In this document: piece after piece, positions 12,766 to 23,396 of the stretch
How the letters are laid out: each line of letters opens with the position of its first letter
Position numbering within the stretch: the stretch's first letter is position 1
From: Hippopus hippopus
Taxonomy: Eukaryota; Mollusca; Bivalvia; Cardiida; Cardiidae
Assembly (NCBI GenBank): GCA_946811185.2
Contig: OX328108.1
Coordinates: 4,177,501 to 4,241,500, forward strand
Direction: 5' to 3'
Length of the DNA stretch: 64,000 nucleotides
Translations under genes and position numbers: made by a program
Notes under the pieces: model-generated
What the model saw: only the letters and a program-made list of their open reading frames with translations
Database searches by the model: none
Told to the model about the DNA's origin: nothing

Positions 12766-14092
12766 CGTGGGGTGATCAGAAAGAACGCGAACCACCCGAT
12801 TATTTCAAAAACTACTTTACTTAAGATAACAAAAATTTGCACAGATGAACATTAATTACCTGGTTACTTACTCAAGCGTTTAAATGACGTCATAGGCAAA
12901 TAAGAAAAGAGTGACGTCATTTCAATGACATCACATACTGCGTTAGCGGTTCACAATGTCGGATGACGTTTTATTTGAGCAGAGAGTAATTATAAAGTTT
13001 TACGTTAAACTCGGAAAGTCTTCATCGGAAATTAAGGCCGATTTAGATAAAGTTTATGGGGACTCAGCACTTAAGAAAACCAGTATTTGTAAATGGATTG
13101 GACGATTTAGAGAAGGACGCGAAACCGTTGAAAATGACCCTAAATCTGGCCGTCCATCAACATCAGTAACGGACAAAACTATCGCGGATGTGCAGCAGCA
13201 TGTAAAGCAAGATCGTCGAGTTACTATCAGGGAAATAGCTGACACATTTAGCATTTCCTATGGAAGTGCACAGGAGATTTTAACTGACAAACTTGGAATG
13301 TCGCGTGTTTGTGCAAGGTGGGTGCCTCGGCTACTGACGCCCGAGCAAATGGGGGTTAGGGTCGAAATTTGTTCTGAAATTTTAGAACGCATTAGGAAAG
13401 AAGGAACAAACTTTACTGATCGTATTGTGACATGCGATGAAACATGGGTACACTTTTACGAGCCCGAATCTAAACAACAAAGCAGTGTATGGAAACATCC
13501 AACATCGCCGTCCCCTGTTAAAGCCAAACTTTCTAAGTCTGTTGGTAAAGTTATGTGCATCATGTTTTTCTCTTCTCAACGTTTTCTTCTAAATCATGTT
13601 GTACCTATACATACTACAGTCAATGCTGAGTATTATGCCAGCATTATTCGAATGAATTTAATACAGGCCATCCGAAAAAAACAGCCGGAACTTCTATGGA
13701 GAGGCGTCATTTTACATCAAGATAATGCTCCCGCTCACAAAGCCAAACTTGTACAGGAAGTTTTGAAAAAACTAAACATAGAAACATTAGACTATCCTGC
13801 CTATAGTCCAGACCTGGCCCCATGTGACTTTTGGCTATTTCCTGTTTTGAAAGATTCTCTACGTGGCACGCGCTACGAGAGCAGAGAGGAGCTAACCCAT
13901 GCCATGACCGGGTCGTTGAGAGTGATGTCACGTGACGGGCTCGCGCACGTGTTTCGCGCATGGGAATCAAGAATGAATAAGTGCATAGAACACAAAGGAG
14001 GTTACTTTGAAAAACAGTAAACATTCCAAGTTGATTTTTATAACAATATTCCGATAAAGGCACTGGTCCGCGTTCTTTCTGATCACCCCTCG
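12766..14092 (+). mobile_element. mariner-family DNA transposon, apparently intact
   Basis: The ends form ~28 bp inverted repeats (GGGGTGATCAGAAAGAACGC in both, with two mismatches over the full length). They are flanked by TA at 12764..12765 and 14093..14094. Size (1.3 kb) and one uninterrupted transposase gene are standard for mariner. Intact gene and near-identical ends suggest recent activity. Confidence 0.92.
12956..14020 (+). CDS. mariner transposase, full length
   Basis: A 354-residue frame with no break, starting at the first ATG inside the left inverted repeat. Residues 1-110 form two helix-turn-helix units (including SICKWIGRFREG and TIREIADTFSISYGSAQEIL). The mariner linker WVPRLLTPEQ follows at about residue 121. 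The catalytic domain shows CDETWVHFYEPESK, HQDNAPAHKA and YSPDLAPCDFWLFP. I count 34 residues between the second and third Asp, so it is DD34D, the mariner signature. The length matches active mariners (about 345-355). It would bind the inverted repeats and move the element into TA sites. Activity is inferred, not shown. Confidence 0.92.
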   Translation: MSDDVLFEQRVIIKFYVKLGKSSSEIKADLDKVYGDSALKKTSICKWIGRFREGRETVENDPKSGRPSTSVTDKTIADVQQHVKQDRRVTIREIADTFSISYGSAQEILTDKLGMSRVCARWVPRLLTPEQMGVRVEICSEILERIRKEGTNFTDRIVTCDETWVHFYEPESKQQSSVWKHPTSPSPVKAKLSKSVGKVMCIMFFSSQRFLLNHVVPIHTTVNAEYYASIIRMNLIQAIRKKQPELLWRGVILHQDNAPAHKAKLVQEVLKKLNIETLDYPAYSPDLAPCDFWLFPVLKDSLRGTRYESREELTHAMTGSLRVMSRDGLAHVFRAWESRMNKCIEHKGGYFEKQ

Positions 14093-14329
14093 TATATTTT
14101 CGGCCCGGTTACCATAGGGTCAGTTACTGGCAAGACAGGCCGTGTTGGAGTAATACTTGGAATATTTAAAAAAAAAAAAAGTATTCTTTTTATAGTTAAT
14201 CAGGTATGTCTTTTATCACTAACAAAAAAAAAACCGTCGAAATTTTGCAGAAAGATTCCTCCAAAATGTACATCTCACATTTCTAGTCTATCTCAAAAGA
14301 TTTCATCGATGGATTCACGCTTATCGTCA

Positions 14330-16530
14330 CTTGATTAGTCACAAATTGAATCTAAGCAAAAAATCGAACAGCTGGAAAACCCCAGTCTTTTCGTTAGCCA
14401 AGGGATAGAAGATATTCAATCTAAACAGTTAAAATTGAATGATGAAATTAAAGCTGATAGAGACAAGTTAACTTCTTTACCCAGAGAATACAAAAAGCAA
14501 AAAATGGTAAAAGAAGATATTAAGGATCTCCAGGCCCGTTCCATGAGAGACAATCTTTTATTCATGGGTTTCCCAGAGTGCGATTCATTTGAAGCTAGGA
14601 AAAATGAGAGCTGTGTCAAAACGGTGCACGATTTTTGCCGTGATAGACTGACAGTTTCAGACGCCCATAAGTCAGTTAAAATCGAAAGGGCGCATATACC
14701 TGGCAGATTTACTCGAAACAAAAGTAGACCAATCATTGTGAAGTCCTTGAATGTACAGGGTTTAAAATCTAGATTAACTGATCAAAGTTTTTTAAACGCT
14801 ATATGCAAGCATGACATTTTATTATTCACCGAGACGTGGCATGAAAAGAAAACTAATTTGCCTATTGAGGCATATGATTGTCCTCGACCCAGATTTAATC
14901 CTAGAGCAAAGCGTGACAGTGGAGGCGTAGTTGTTTATTTTAGACAGCACCTTAAAAATATGTTCACTTAGTCGAGTTGAATCAAAATGGTGCAATTTGG
15001 TTAAACCTTTCTAAAGAGCTTTCAAATTTTGACGATGACATTCATACATGTCTTTGTTATATCCCACCAGAGGATTCAAAAGTGTACAAAAATGTAAAAT
15101 CTTCGTTGTATGAGTTTGATTTTTTTAATATTTAAATGTCAATGTGCGTAAGTACAGTCTTCTGGGTGCCATTTGTTTGTTGGGTGATTTCAATGCACGC
15201 ACGGGTGAAAAGAAGGATTTTGTCCCAAATATTGGCTTAGATAGGTATGTAGATTACCGTGCGACGATATGTGACTTTTGCCCACGCGTGCAAATAGTGG
15301 TAAAATTGTCAACACGCATGGTCATAAGCTATTATCACTTTACAAAGAAAACCAGTTGTACATTGTAAATGGGCGTTTTGAAAAGGAAGAGTATATACAT
15401 ACCATGGTTTATTAAGAAATAGGCCTATTAATAGTACAGTTCATTATTTGATTTCTAGTATCGTCAATTTTAGTTCTTTAAAACGTTTTTGCGTATGTCC
15501 ATTATCAGAATTTTCTGACCATAGTCCTATTAGTTTTAATTTGCATTCGAAACATTGCAGTACAAGAAAACTCTTACGGTGGCTAATAGAGATAAAATTG
15601 TATGTGATACTTCTAAAAGAGAGGAATCTTCTGCTTAATACTGCTTGACAATCATTACTGATTATTACTAGCAGGCGCGTGTCTGGGAATTCGTACATTA
15701 TTTAGATAGTAACACTGAATCATTTAATGATATTATCAATCGCCTTTCTTCAGGGGAATTAAATGTAGACCAGTGTATTTCTGAATTTTCTAAACTCGTA
15801 TATGACATTTCTTTCAGATTTCACGGTAAAACAATAAAGGTCAAGCACCATCTTTCAAAAACAAAAAATCCGCAGTGCCTTGGTTTGAAAGCGTTTGTAA
15901 ACAATCAAAATCAGCCTTTTACTCGATCAAACGTAAATTCTCCGATGATCCGACTTCTGAAAACAAAGAGCATTTTTTTACATATGAGAAATGAACTTGT
16001 AAAAGCTAAGCGGAGTGTAAGACTCAAGTTTTATGCAAAAAAAAAAGAACCTCGCCAAATTTGGAATTATATAAATAAGAGTAAAAAAAAGCCCCCTCAA
16101 CAAATAAAAATTTCAACTGGTGAATTTGCTCAATATTTTGAAAGTGTTTCTAAACAAGGTTCAAATAATGATTCTCGCTTTGGCCAGAATGATACCTGTA
16201 CGCTTAATATAGAGGAACTAGATAAGAGTATAACAGTTTCGGAAGTGGAAGAAGTCATTGCCTCCCTAAAAAGATATAAGAGTTGTAATCTGGACAAAAA
16301 TGTGGCAGACTTTTTTACCGTCTGTAAAGCTTTTATTACTCCATGTTTATGAGTCATTTTCAATTATATCTTCAACTCTTGTGTTTATGCAGAATCTTGG
16401 GCAAAAGGCGTTATATTCCCTTTGTACAAAAAAGGAGACAGATGTAAATCTGAAAATTACCGTGGCATTACACTTGTTAATATTAATGCAAAAAGGTTTT
16501 CTTTAATCATACGAAATCGTTTAAATACAT
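14330..16530 (+). mobile_element. second decayed LINE, truncated in the RT domain
   Basis: A different non-LTR retrotransposon. At 14435..14750 an ORF1-like coiled-coil protein end reads ARSMRDNLLFMGFPE and IERAHIPGRF. At 14740..15370 the endonuclease begins (SLNVQGLKSRL, HDILLFTETWHE) and continues (LLGDFNARTG). At 15500 SDHSPISFNL is visible. At 16380..16510 the reverse transcriptase starts (PLYKKGDRC, NYRGITLVNI) and then stops. Multiple frameshifts show it is dead. The fusion of ORF1 end to endonuclease near 14740 looks like a deletion. Confidence 0.7.
14435..14971 (+). pseudogene. LINE ORF1 tail joined to endonuclease start
   Basis: One open stretch of 178 codons reads from a coiled-coil ORF1-type segment (KMVKEDIKDLQARSMRDNLL) straight into the endonuclease start (LNVQGLKSRLTDQSF, then FTETWHEKKTN). 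In complete LINEs these belong to separate frames. The join therefore probably reflects a deletion between them. It stops at 14971. No independent function is suggested. Confidence 0.6.
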
Positions 16531-17101
16531 GATTTTTTTTTTTTTTTACTTAAGTTTTAACCAAAGCGCATCGCTATCCACAGTATGGAAAGCACGTTTA
16601 TACTCAATGAAAATACACCAAAGTTTATTATTGTGTGACAAGACTCTTCGAATAGTGGAGTGAAATAAAAATATTGCATCAGCAGTAGAACGCTTTCCAC
16701 GAAAATCCAAAAAATAAAAATAAAATATATATTTTGTTTAGGCCTTATTATAATGTAAAGCTTATAAATATTACGCTGCGATATAACATACCAGCTCCAC
16801 TTCTGTTCCAAATGGTTCCAGGTTAGTTAACCCCTTTCATAACAATCTCATGATTTTTCGACCGTGAGGAGAAGGAGCTATTGAAACATTGTCTGAAAAG
16901 AAGAAACTGCTGATAACCAGCACCGTTCTCTTTTTCTTAGTCTTGGTCGAGACGGTAATAAACTATTAATCACTCCGAAATGGTGGCCTTCTTTCACTGT
17001 CTGTACGAAGGTTTTCAAAAGCGTTCTATGTCAAGGTTGTTAAAACGTGGCATTGTTTGGAAAATTCTGAAACAAATGGTCCAAGCAGTATTAATCTTTT
17101 A
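16531..17101. other. host non-coding DNA
   Basis: No gene is seen. A T run lies at about 16530..16546. A diverged copy of the host palindromic repeat is at about 16850..16930. Confidence 0.5.
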
Positions 17102-17820
17102 AGCCATGGTCACATCTACGGTCATGCACGTAGTTGTCCTTAGTTCATTTCAAACGTTGTCTGCCGCAGTGTTACTACGGTCAGCAAGGTTGAAGTACAT
17201 TCGAAGTAGATTCAAAATTGGCGATAACAGGAAATCGAGAAAGTCTAAGTAGGTTGAACTACGTTAAGTCCGGTTAACTACATACTACATTCAACTGCGT
17301 GCAAAGTGGCAAGGGTTAACTAGGGTATTATTACGTTGAAATACGATCAACTACGTTAAACTACGTATAAATATGTCCAAAGTACGCAGAACTACGGTAA
17401 ATAAACTTCAACTGTGTTAAGCTACGGTAAAATATTGTGGTTGTGCCAGCTCAGTACGGGTAAGCAGCAGTCGTTGTACTGTAAAGGCTGTCTTATCTCG
17501 CATAGTTAACGGTAGTGGGGAATTGCCGTAGTTGGCCGTAGTTGAACGTATTAAACACGCTTAGGTTAAGTAGGGTCATTTAAGGTTAACTATGGGCAAC
17601 TACGTTCAAACTACGGTGACAGTAGGGTCACAACATCGTAATTAACTGTAAGAAATTTTTAAACATGTTCAAAACTACGCGCTTACTACGGGCAAATCAT
17701 AAGTTCAAACTATGTTCATTACTACATTGAACTACGGTTATCTACGTGTAACTACGTTCAACTACGGCCATCTACGGTCATTTCCCACTACGGTCAACAA
17801 CGTAAGGTGTGACCACGGCT
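17102..17820. mobile_element. CTACG-rich element with short inverted ends
   Basis: The ends are inverted repeats of the form AGCC(A/G)TGGTCACA (17102..17115 and 17807..17820), flanked by TTTA on both sides (17098..17101 and 17821..17824), a possible 4-bp target duplication. The interior is packed with diverged copies of an ~11-13 bp motif (ACTACGGTCA, ACTACGTTCA, ACTACGGTAA and the reverse CCGTAGTTG). No open frame of interest is present. I do not recognise the family. It is best described as a non-autonomous element with a self-complementary interior. Confidence 0.6.
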
Positions 17821-17824
17821 TTTA

Positions 17825-18290
17825 TCGGCCTTCTGTCACGACAGAAGTATGGTAAAACTGTTTATTGGTTCTATTATTTTTGTCATGTAACATTTTTACA
17901 GGGGGACGTCCGAATATATGGAAAGAAAAAGTGATCAGACTAGCCTAGCCTACATGTACCTTTTTCCACAATGTTTTCATAAACACTCTACTGAAGGATC
18001 TTCAAAACTTTTCGTTGTTTGATAAAAGGGTCGGATGTACGCTTGAACGCTAAAATATTAACCCCTTGGCTGGTAAGCGTGACTCAAGGACCTAATCCCG
18101 GGTTGTAATGGCATCGAGAAAAAAGGCCTTTGAAAACATTGTGGGAAAAGTAGAAAATGCTTGTAACCAGCATTTTCTTCATTTCCCACAATGTTTTTTT
18201 AACCATTCTAAAGGCTGAAATTGCCATATGAGCTTTATCAAAAAAAAAAAGATTAATTTGGAAAAGTTTGGTAAAGAGTTAAAGAGGAAA
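17825..18290. other. host non-coding DNA with a palindromic repeat copy
   Basis: No gene is seen. About 18125..18200 is a copy of the host hairpin repeat: GAAAACATTGTGGGAAAAG, a GAAAATGCT..AGCATTTTC centre, then CCCACAATGTTTT. The ending GGTAAAGAGTTAA is at 18269..18281. Confidence 0.65.
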
Positions 18291-18469
18291 GTGCTTTACC
18301 AGTTGATGCTTTTTAGTATTTCTTTTTGCCTGAGCATAGCAAAACACTCTTTTTTTAAAGCCACTAGCTGCTTTCCCACTTTGAAATTTGAAATTAATAT
18401 CTAGCGGTGAGAAAATAATGAATCCTGTTGCTCCATCATTGATCAATGCTCGGAAATAATTAGCCGAGC

Positions 18470-18530
18470 AGATGAATCGAACCAGCACTGTTCTTTACCG
18501 ACTGAGCTACCAGGCTTGGCGACCTCCCAA
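18470..18530 (-). repeat. tRNA-like SINE head fragment
   Basis: On the minus strand one reads GGTAGCTCAGTCGGTAAAG, an A-box, then GGTTCGATTC, a B-box of RNA polymerase III promoters. No cloverleaf with a convincing acceptor stem is present, so this is taken as a tRNA-derived SINE fragment. Confidence 0.55.
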
Positions 18531-19848
18531 TTTGTACAACAAGAGCTTCGCAGAGCGGCGCATATACGCCCGAAGAGGCTTGTCCGTGAATTGGGTTAAA
18601 ATCTAGAACGTCTACAAAGATCCAAATTTTAAGAGTAACATGCACAACTACAAATCATAGAGATTCATAGTAGAAAGTTTCACATTATTTCGACGGAAAC
18701 TGTGGGAGGATTTGCGCACACAACAAATTGCTAACGGACGGACGACCGGGGTCATAACATAATACGACCCTTCGGACGTATAAAAACTGATCAAGCAGCT
18801 AGTTGAGCCACGGCTACTGCAGAGCATAGCGATCATTAGACCACGTATGTAGGGAATTGACCAATCAGCGATCAGTATTTCAAGAGAATATATCGAAGAT
18901 ACAACTGCCGCACTCGTCACAACTCGGCCGATTCCGTACCTACATCTAACCTCGTCTGTATAACGGTCGATTCCATTTGAACTGCCAATCACGTGATCGT
19001 ATACATGGCGCGCCACTGACAGTCGTTTAGCAACGACATAAACAACCTCGATGAAGTCATCCACATCTATCTATCTGTCGGTGAAAACTTTGCAATTGAT
19101 AGACCACGTTAAAAAATGAATGTACGAACTGTTTGTCAACTGAAATATAGTTGGAAAGATTTCGATAGAAAATTGACACTCATTTTTTTTTTTACGAGGA
19201 GCCTTACAATTTTTAGAACGGTAAACCGGCAATGAAATATAGCGTGTAGGTGCATATCAAGCTACCAGTTACAGCCGAGGGATTTGATGGCTCCCATCAC
19301 CCGAGGTATGCCGAATGACAACTGCCGCAGTTATATATCTAGATATATAATGGTAGCATATCCCGCAAGTGAATTCCTACAACTTTTGTTCGCAATATCG
19401 AGTCAAGGCAAAATGTACCTGTCACGGTGAAACACAATTTGGAAATATGATTTAATGAACCGGATATAGCATTTCGGTGGTTGATTGCAATACTATTCTA
19501 AATGCAAATACAGTGTGCAAGCACTTAGAACAGTATTGCACTCACCTATCGATTTACTAAGCTACTTCCTGAACGGAATGTGTTTTTGACAGTAGAAAGA
19601 TACGGCTTTAGTCAGCAAAAAAATCACATTTTGGCTTTTCAGATGCCATTGCATTTACAACAATTTTCACTCTATACTCTGAGAAGGGTCAAATTTTATT
19701 ATAGTTAAACAGCCTCATTCCTCAACCGATGCTACGGCACTCTTTAGGTTGGTTTTTGTAATGTTAATGGATCTATATATACAAAGTATACAAAATTTTC
19801 ATGAACAGACTTGACATTGCTATCATCAATCATAAAAAAAAGCCCGGT
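18531..19848. other. host non-coding DNA
   Basis: No recognised gene. A 138-codon minus-strand open frame at 18648..19064 has no family features I know. The segment 18909..19305 is related, in inverted orientation and with about 350 bp less, to 22908..22955 just outside element 1. A 12-base phrase ACAACTGCCGCA occurs at 18901 and 19319 as a direct repeat around it. Confidence 0.45.
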
Positions 19849-20104
19849 CGGGTAGCTCAGTGGTTGAAATTCACATATTGAATATAATCATGATTAATAA
19901 TTGCAAAGAGATAAGAGTTCACAATATTTATTAAAAATATGCAATGCTTTCCTAATAAAATAGAGGGTTCTGTCAATTCTAAGAGACTCTTAGTAAGTTC
20001 AAAACATGAACGTCCCTTATGTTTTTCACATCCACCATCAATCTAAACGTAACGCTTTGACAATATTGCAGACAAAGGCTAGTTTGATAATAACTCCACA
20101 ATGA

Positions 20105-20430
20105 GGGCCGAGCCCCGGTAGCTCAGTCGGTAGCGTGCAGGACTTGAGAACACGGGGTCCAGGGTTCGATCCCTGGCTACGACCCCTGGCTCGGCCAATT
20201 TCCTTCCGAGGATTGATGATAGTCACTGCGACAGGATTCATTCCTCTCCCACCGCTGACCATTGTTTCGACAATGATTATGTGGGAAAGCAGCCAGTGGC
20301 TTGGAAAGAAAATTGTGCGGAGTACTGGTAAAAGAGACTCCAGGAAAGCATGGAGAGGTGCACTGGCCACCGCGATATAACTGAAATAATGTTGAAAACG
20401 GCGTTAAACACCATACAATCAATCAATCAA
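20105..20430 (+). repeat. tRNA-derived SINE, complete
   Basis: The head carries an A-box (GGTAGCTCAGTCGGTAGCG) and a B-box (GGGTTCGATCC). The body includes GGATTGATGATAGTCACTGC and GGGAAAGCAGCCAGTGGCTT. The 3' end is ATAACTGAAATAATGTTGAAA, followed by a CAAT-rich tail. This layout and tail are typical of widespread mollusc SINEs. Partial relatives here are at 2600..2737, 20690..20950, 41376..41580 and 63740..63850. Confidence 0.85.
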
Positions 20431-20554
20431 CCACAATGAGGTTTACCTTGATTAACCCTGGACCACACAACAATTTGTTAGACATGCCCAACTTAAAAGC
20501 GTTGGTAGGCCACAGTTGAAATGTGGTTCAAATGATAGAGCTTGTCTTTGAAAG

Positions 20555-20635
20555 AGTGGAAAACATTGTTGAGAAAAGGAGAAAATGCTGGTTACCAGCA
20601 TTTTCTCCCTTTCCGGCAATGTTTTCAAACGCTTT
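20555..20635. repeat. host palindromic repeat, best-preserved copy
   Basis: GAAAACATTGTTGAGAAAAG, then GAGAAAATGCTGGTTACCAG, then the complement of these back to CAATGTTTTC. The stretch can fold into a hairpin of about 30 bp per arm centred on GGTTACC. Other copies lie near 1.17, 12.2, 12.45, 16.9, 18.15, 41.97, 42.75, 42.98, 56.35 and 56.68 kb. Confidence 0.75.
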
Positions 20636-20689
20636 CTTCATCACGATCGTTAAAAGGCAGCACTGTTGGATAAAGGGTTCAATATCCTA

Positions 20690-20950
20690 GTGAATGATAT
20701 AGCTTTTTGACACGAATGATACCGCCCAGCGGGACCAGGTCGTGTGTTCGATACCCAATCGAGGCTTACTTTCTCTATGGCTATTTTTGCTTCTTACCCT
20801 TGACGACTGTGAAAAAAGTAGCCAGAGGCTTAGAAAGATAGCTGTGTCACTACTGGTATGAGAAAGCCAGAAACATGCGTAGCTGCACTGACCGCCGTGA
20901 TATGCCCTAAGCTGTTCAAGAGGCCATAAATTCCACTGCAATCAAACAAA
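20690..20950 (+). repeat. diverged SINE
   Basis: It follows the body of the complete SINE at 20105 (AAGTAGCCAGAGGCTTAGAA, CTACTGGTATGAGA, GCACTGACCGCCGTGATAT) with many changes. It retains a B-box-like GTGTTCGATACCC. It ends with CAATCAAACAAAT. Confidence 0.6.
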
Positions 20951-21177
20951 TTATACCTTATACTTGTCTCTTTTGAGTCGGATTCAATAACTCTCATTCT
21001 TATCACAACAATGTTTTACAGTTCTCAAAATTTCATTCTATTCAGACCGATGTCAGGATCGTCTATAAATAACTGACGACTTCATTTTGTAACAAGCTTT
21101 TTATCTCATATGCACGTGTACATATGACATGAAAAGCACGAATAAAAAGTCACGTGATCTTAGATAGAAAAATTTGT

Positions 21178-21290
21178 GCCGTGGTATACAGGAAATATAC
21201 ACTCGCTAACGCTCATGTATATATACGGGAAATATACACTCGCTAACACTCATGTATATTTCTCGTATACCACGACACTCGTTTTCTATC
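21178..21290. repeat. short palindromic and direct repeat
   Basis: A ~47 bp unit (GGAAATATACACTCGCTAAC then CTCATGTATAT) occurs twice. The outer parts GTGGTATAC and GTATACCAC are inverted. No gene is present. A GAAA microsatellite follows at 21538..21558. Confidence 0.6.
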
Positions 21291-21299
21291 CCATACATT

Positions 21300-22468
21300 G
21301 GCGAAAAGGGAGGATCGTGGGGATACCCCGATTAGTCACTGCATGCACATCCTTGTTGTATTTTATTGAAATAACGGCTGAGCAGTTCTGTGCAGAATTT
21401 GCCAGTGAGCGGTATACACTTGTCTTCCATCGTGCCCTTTTCATGGAATTAATATAACACACTTCCACCTGAAAAAATGGTGTTCGGATCCTTAGCTTTA
21501 GCCTGTTAGGTCAGTTTATTTTATATATGACAAACGTCGAAAGAAAGAAAGAAAGAAAATTCAGAATAAAATAGATTTTATCTTTACTACATTGCTGGCT
21601 GCGCACCTGTAATCCAGTCAATGAACAAGATGGGTTATAACTAATTGCAAAAAGATTTTTGAGTGTACCGTGCAAAAGTGAATATGTTTACAAAGCCAAC
21701 CAAGAAAAAGTTGCAATTCCTAAAGTTTGGCAAAAAAGAGTTATTAGCAATTAAAATTTTGTTAAACCATGAAAAATATGATGAGTAAATAATGGTCCAC
21801 AGTGACCACTACCCAGAACTTTCAGCAGCATTCCAGATGTCGCATGACAGAATTTATAGCCATTTGGGAAATTAATAGCTGATAAGCCTTCGGCAGGACA
21901 GAGAATTTCAATACACAATTGGTTAAACCAGATAGCACGCAAAATATGAATAATCAAAGTTTTACATGATTTTCTTAGCTTCTTTGGTGAATCTTCATCT
22001 ACTTTCTAATTTAATTGTTGTCTTCAATTTTTATTCTAATTAATTACTTATCAGAGTTTCCTTTCTTAGTGTATTTTGTGTCATGAATACCTCCTACTTC
22101 TTTGTTACTTGAAAGGTGTTTTAAACTTCATTAACAGACGAATGCACCTAACAGTATATCTAAAACTACTTTTTTTTCCCAATGTGTTCTCTTTGCAAGT
22201 TTGATCATTTCGATGATCTAAATGAAAAGGCATCTTTGTAACATCTAGACGGAATTAAGTCTATTGTGTAAAGGGTAAACCAGAGGTTCAACTAAACTCC
22301 GCTAAAGATCATTGTTTGAAATTATTGTTTATGGTTAAAATCGTGTCGAAACTATTCATATTGTACTTGTATTCGAGTGAGCGAACACAGACAATGGCCC
22401 CGAGTTCACCCTGGAGAGTCCTTATGTTCTTCAGGGTGGAGTTATCTTTGGTAGTCCGTTTGCTCATA
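21300..22468. other. host non-coding DNA
   Basis: No gene is supported. Short open frames here have no recognisable features and the composition is AT-rich. Confidence 0.5.
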
Positions 22469-22841
22469 TTAAAGGTCCAGTAAAAGCCAAAATATCAAAG
22501 CAGGTGTCAAAATACATTTAAATTTAAATCATACCATTTTAAAGTATGAAAAATATTGTGGAGATGACAGCCTGTTATAGTGTGGTCGGGCCGTCTATAA
22601 GTCGCTGACAGAAAAAAGAATTTTAAAATCAGGCAAAAAGTAAACAAAAGGCTCAGCTACCTGGTAGGTTTTAACAAAGCTTTTAAATTAATTTTTCTGT
22701 CAGCAACTAACACTTGGACCGACCGTGCAATGACAGATTGTCATCTTCACAACGATTTCCATTCTTTGAAATGGTATGATATAAATTCAAAGGCATTTAA
22801 ACACCCGCTTTGTTTACATTTGGCCTTTATTGTCACTTTAA
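22469..22841. mobile_element. TTAA-flanked MITE
   Basis: The two halves are inverted repeats. They run inward from TTAAAGGTCCAGTAAAAGCC on the left, and from the complement of GGCCTTTATTGTCACTTTAA on the right. Shared inner phrases are AAATCATACCATTTTAAAG and its complement, and CTGACAGAAAAA and its complement. TTAA at both ends (22469..22472 and 22838..22841) suggests piggyBac-like target use. There is no coding sequence. Confidence 0.6.
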
Positions 22842-22959
22842 AGATACATCTTTACATCTGGAGGTAAAAAGCTGTTAAACCTTGAAAGTGTGCAGAACAA
22901 CCATTCACCATACCTCGGGTGATGGGAGCCAATCGGCCGAGTTGTGACGAGTGCAGAAC

Positions 22960-22965
22960 AACAAG
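22960..22965. repeat. 6-bp target site duplication, left of element 1
   Basis: AACAAG precedes the AGTAGTAT tip of element 1 and occurs again at 41122..41127. Six-base duplications are the rule for Polintons. This confirms both element borders. Confidence 0.92.
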
Positions 22966-22974
22966 AGTAGTATT

Positions 22975-23025
22975 GGTAGGTAGCCTAGGGACGCGGCCGA
23001 ACCGCCGCGTCCCAGGCTACCTACC
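22975..23025. promoter_or_regulatory. hairpin at the left tip of element 1
   Basis: GGTAGGTAGCCT, one unpaired A, GGGACGCGGC, loop CGAACC, then the full complement to 23025. The stem is 22 bp with a single bulge. It lies 9 bases from the tip and is followed by iterated CCTACCCTG. Such a structure may serve terminal-protein binding or replication start; this role is inference. Confidence 0.75.
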
Positions 23026-23208
23026 CTGTAGCGCCCTAGGCTACCTACCCTGTAGAGCCCAGGTTGCCTACCCTGAGGGAATTTGTCCCTATATCACTGA
23101 GTCGGACTTAGACTTTTTTCTGAGTTTTTACTCTTTGGAGTGTAACTCTTCTAAAAGAAAGAAGATTGACAATTTGAAGAAAAGATAGAACTTTCGTGCT
23201 AAATGGTT

Positions 23209-23248
23209 AGTCCTGAAAAGGACTGTTGGGTTAGCTCTGAAAAGAGCT
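23209..23248 (-). terminator. tandem histone-like 3' stem-loops in left TIR
   Basis: On the minus strand there are two hairpins, AGCTCTTTTCAGAGCT (23233..23248) and AGTCCTTTTCAGGACT (23209..23224). The second is followed by AACCA and then a GAAAG element. Six-base stem, UUUC loop and downstream purine element match histone mRNA 3' ends. Confidence 0.75.
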
Positions 23249-23396
23249 GTGACAATTAGAAGATAGAACTTTTGTCTGACAATTTGAAGAAAATGACAAT
23301 TTAAAAAAAGATAGAACTTTCGTCTGACAATTTAAAGAAAGATAGAACTTTCGTCTGACAATTTGAAGAAAGATAGATCTTTCATGGTAGATGGTT

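Larger units (their letters stand above)
22966..23250 (+). repeat. left terminal inverted repeat of element 1
   Basis: It is the inverse of 40857..41121 over its whole length, with a 19-base gap (ACTTTTTTCTGAG region, near 23110) and very few mismatches. Order from the tip: AGTAGTAT, a long hairpin, three CCTACCCTG iterons, TTGGAGTGTAACTCTTC, then a tandem pair of histone-like stem-loops. The near identity of the arms suggests recent transposition or replication. Confidence 0.92.

Noticed and set aside
18648..19064. A 138-codon minus-strand frame as a host gene
   Set aside because: No recognisable domain, no signals around it, and it overlaps a repeat-like segment that is deleted in the copy at 22908.
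20108..20180. A functional tRNA gene on the plus strand
   Set aside because: It continues into a typical SINE body and tail, and relatives of that body occur elsewhere in the window.
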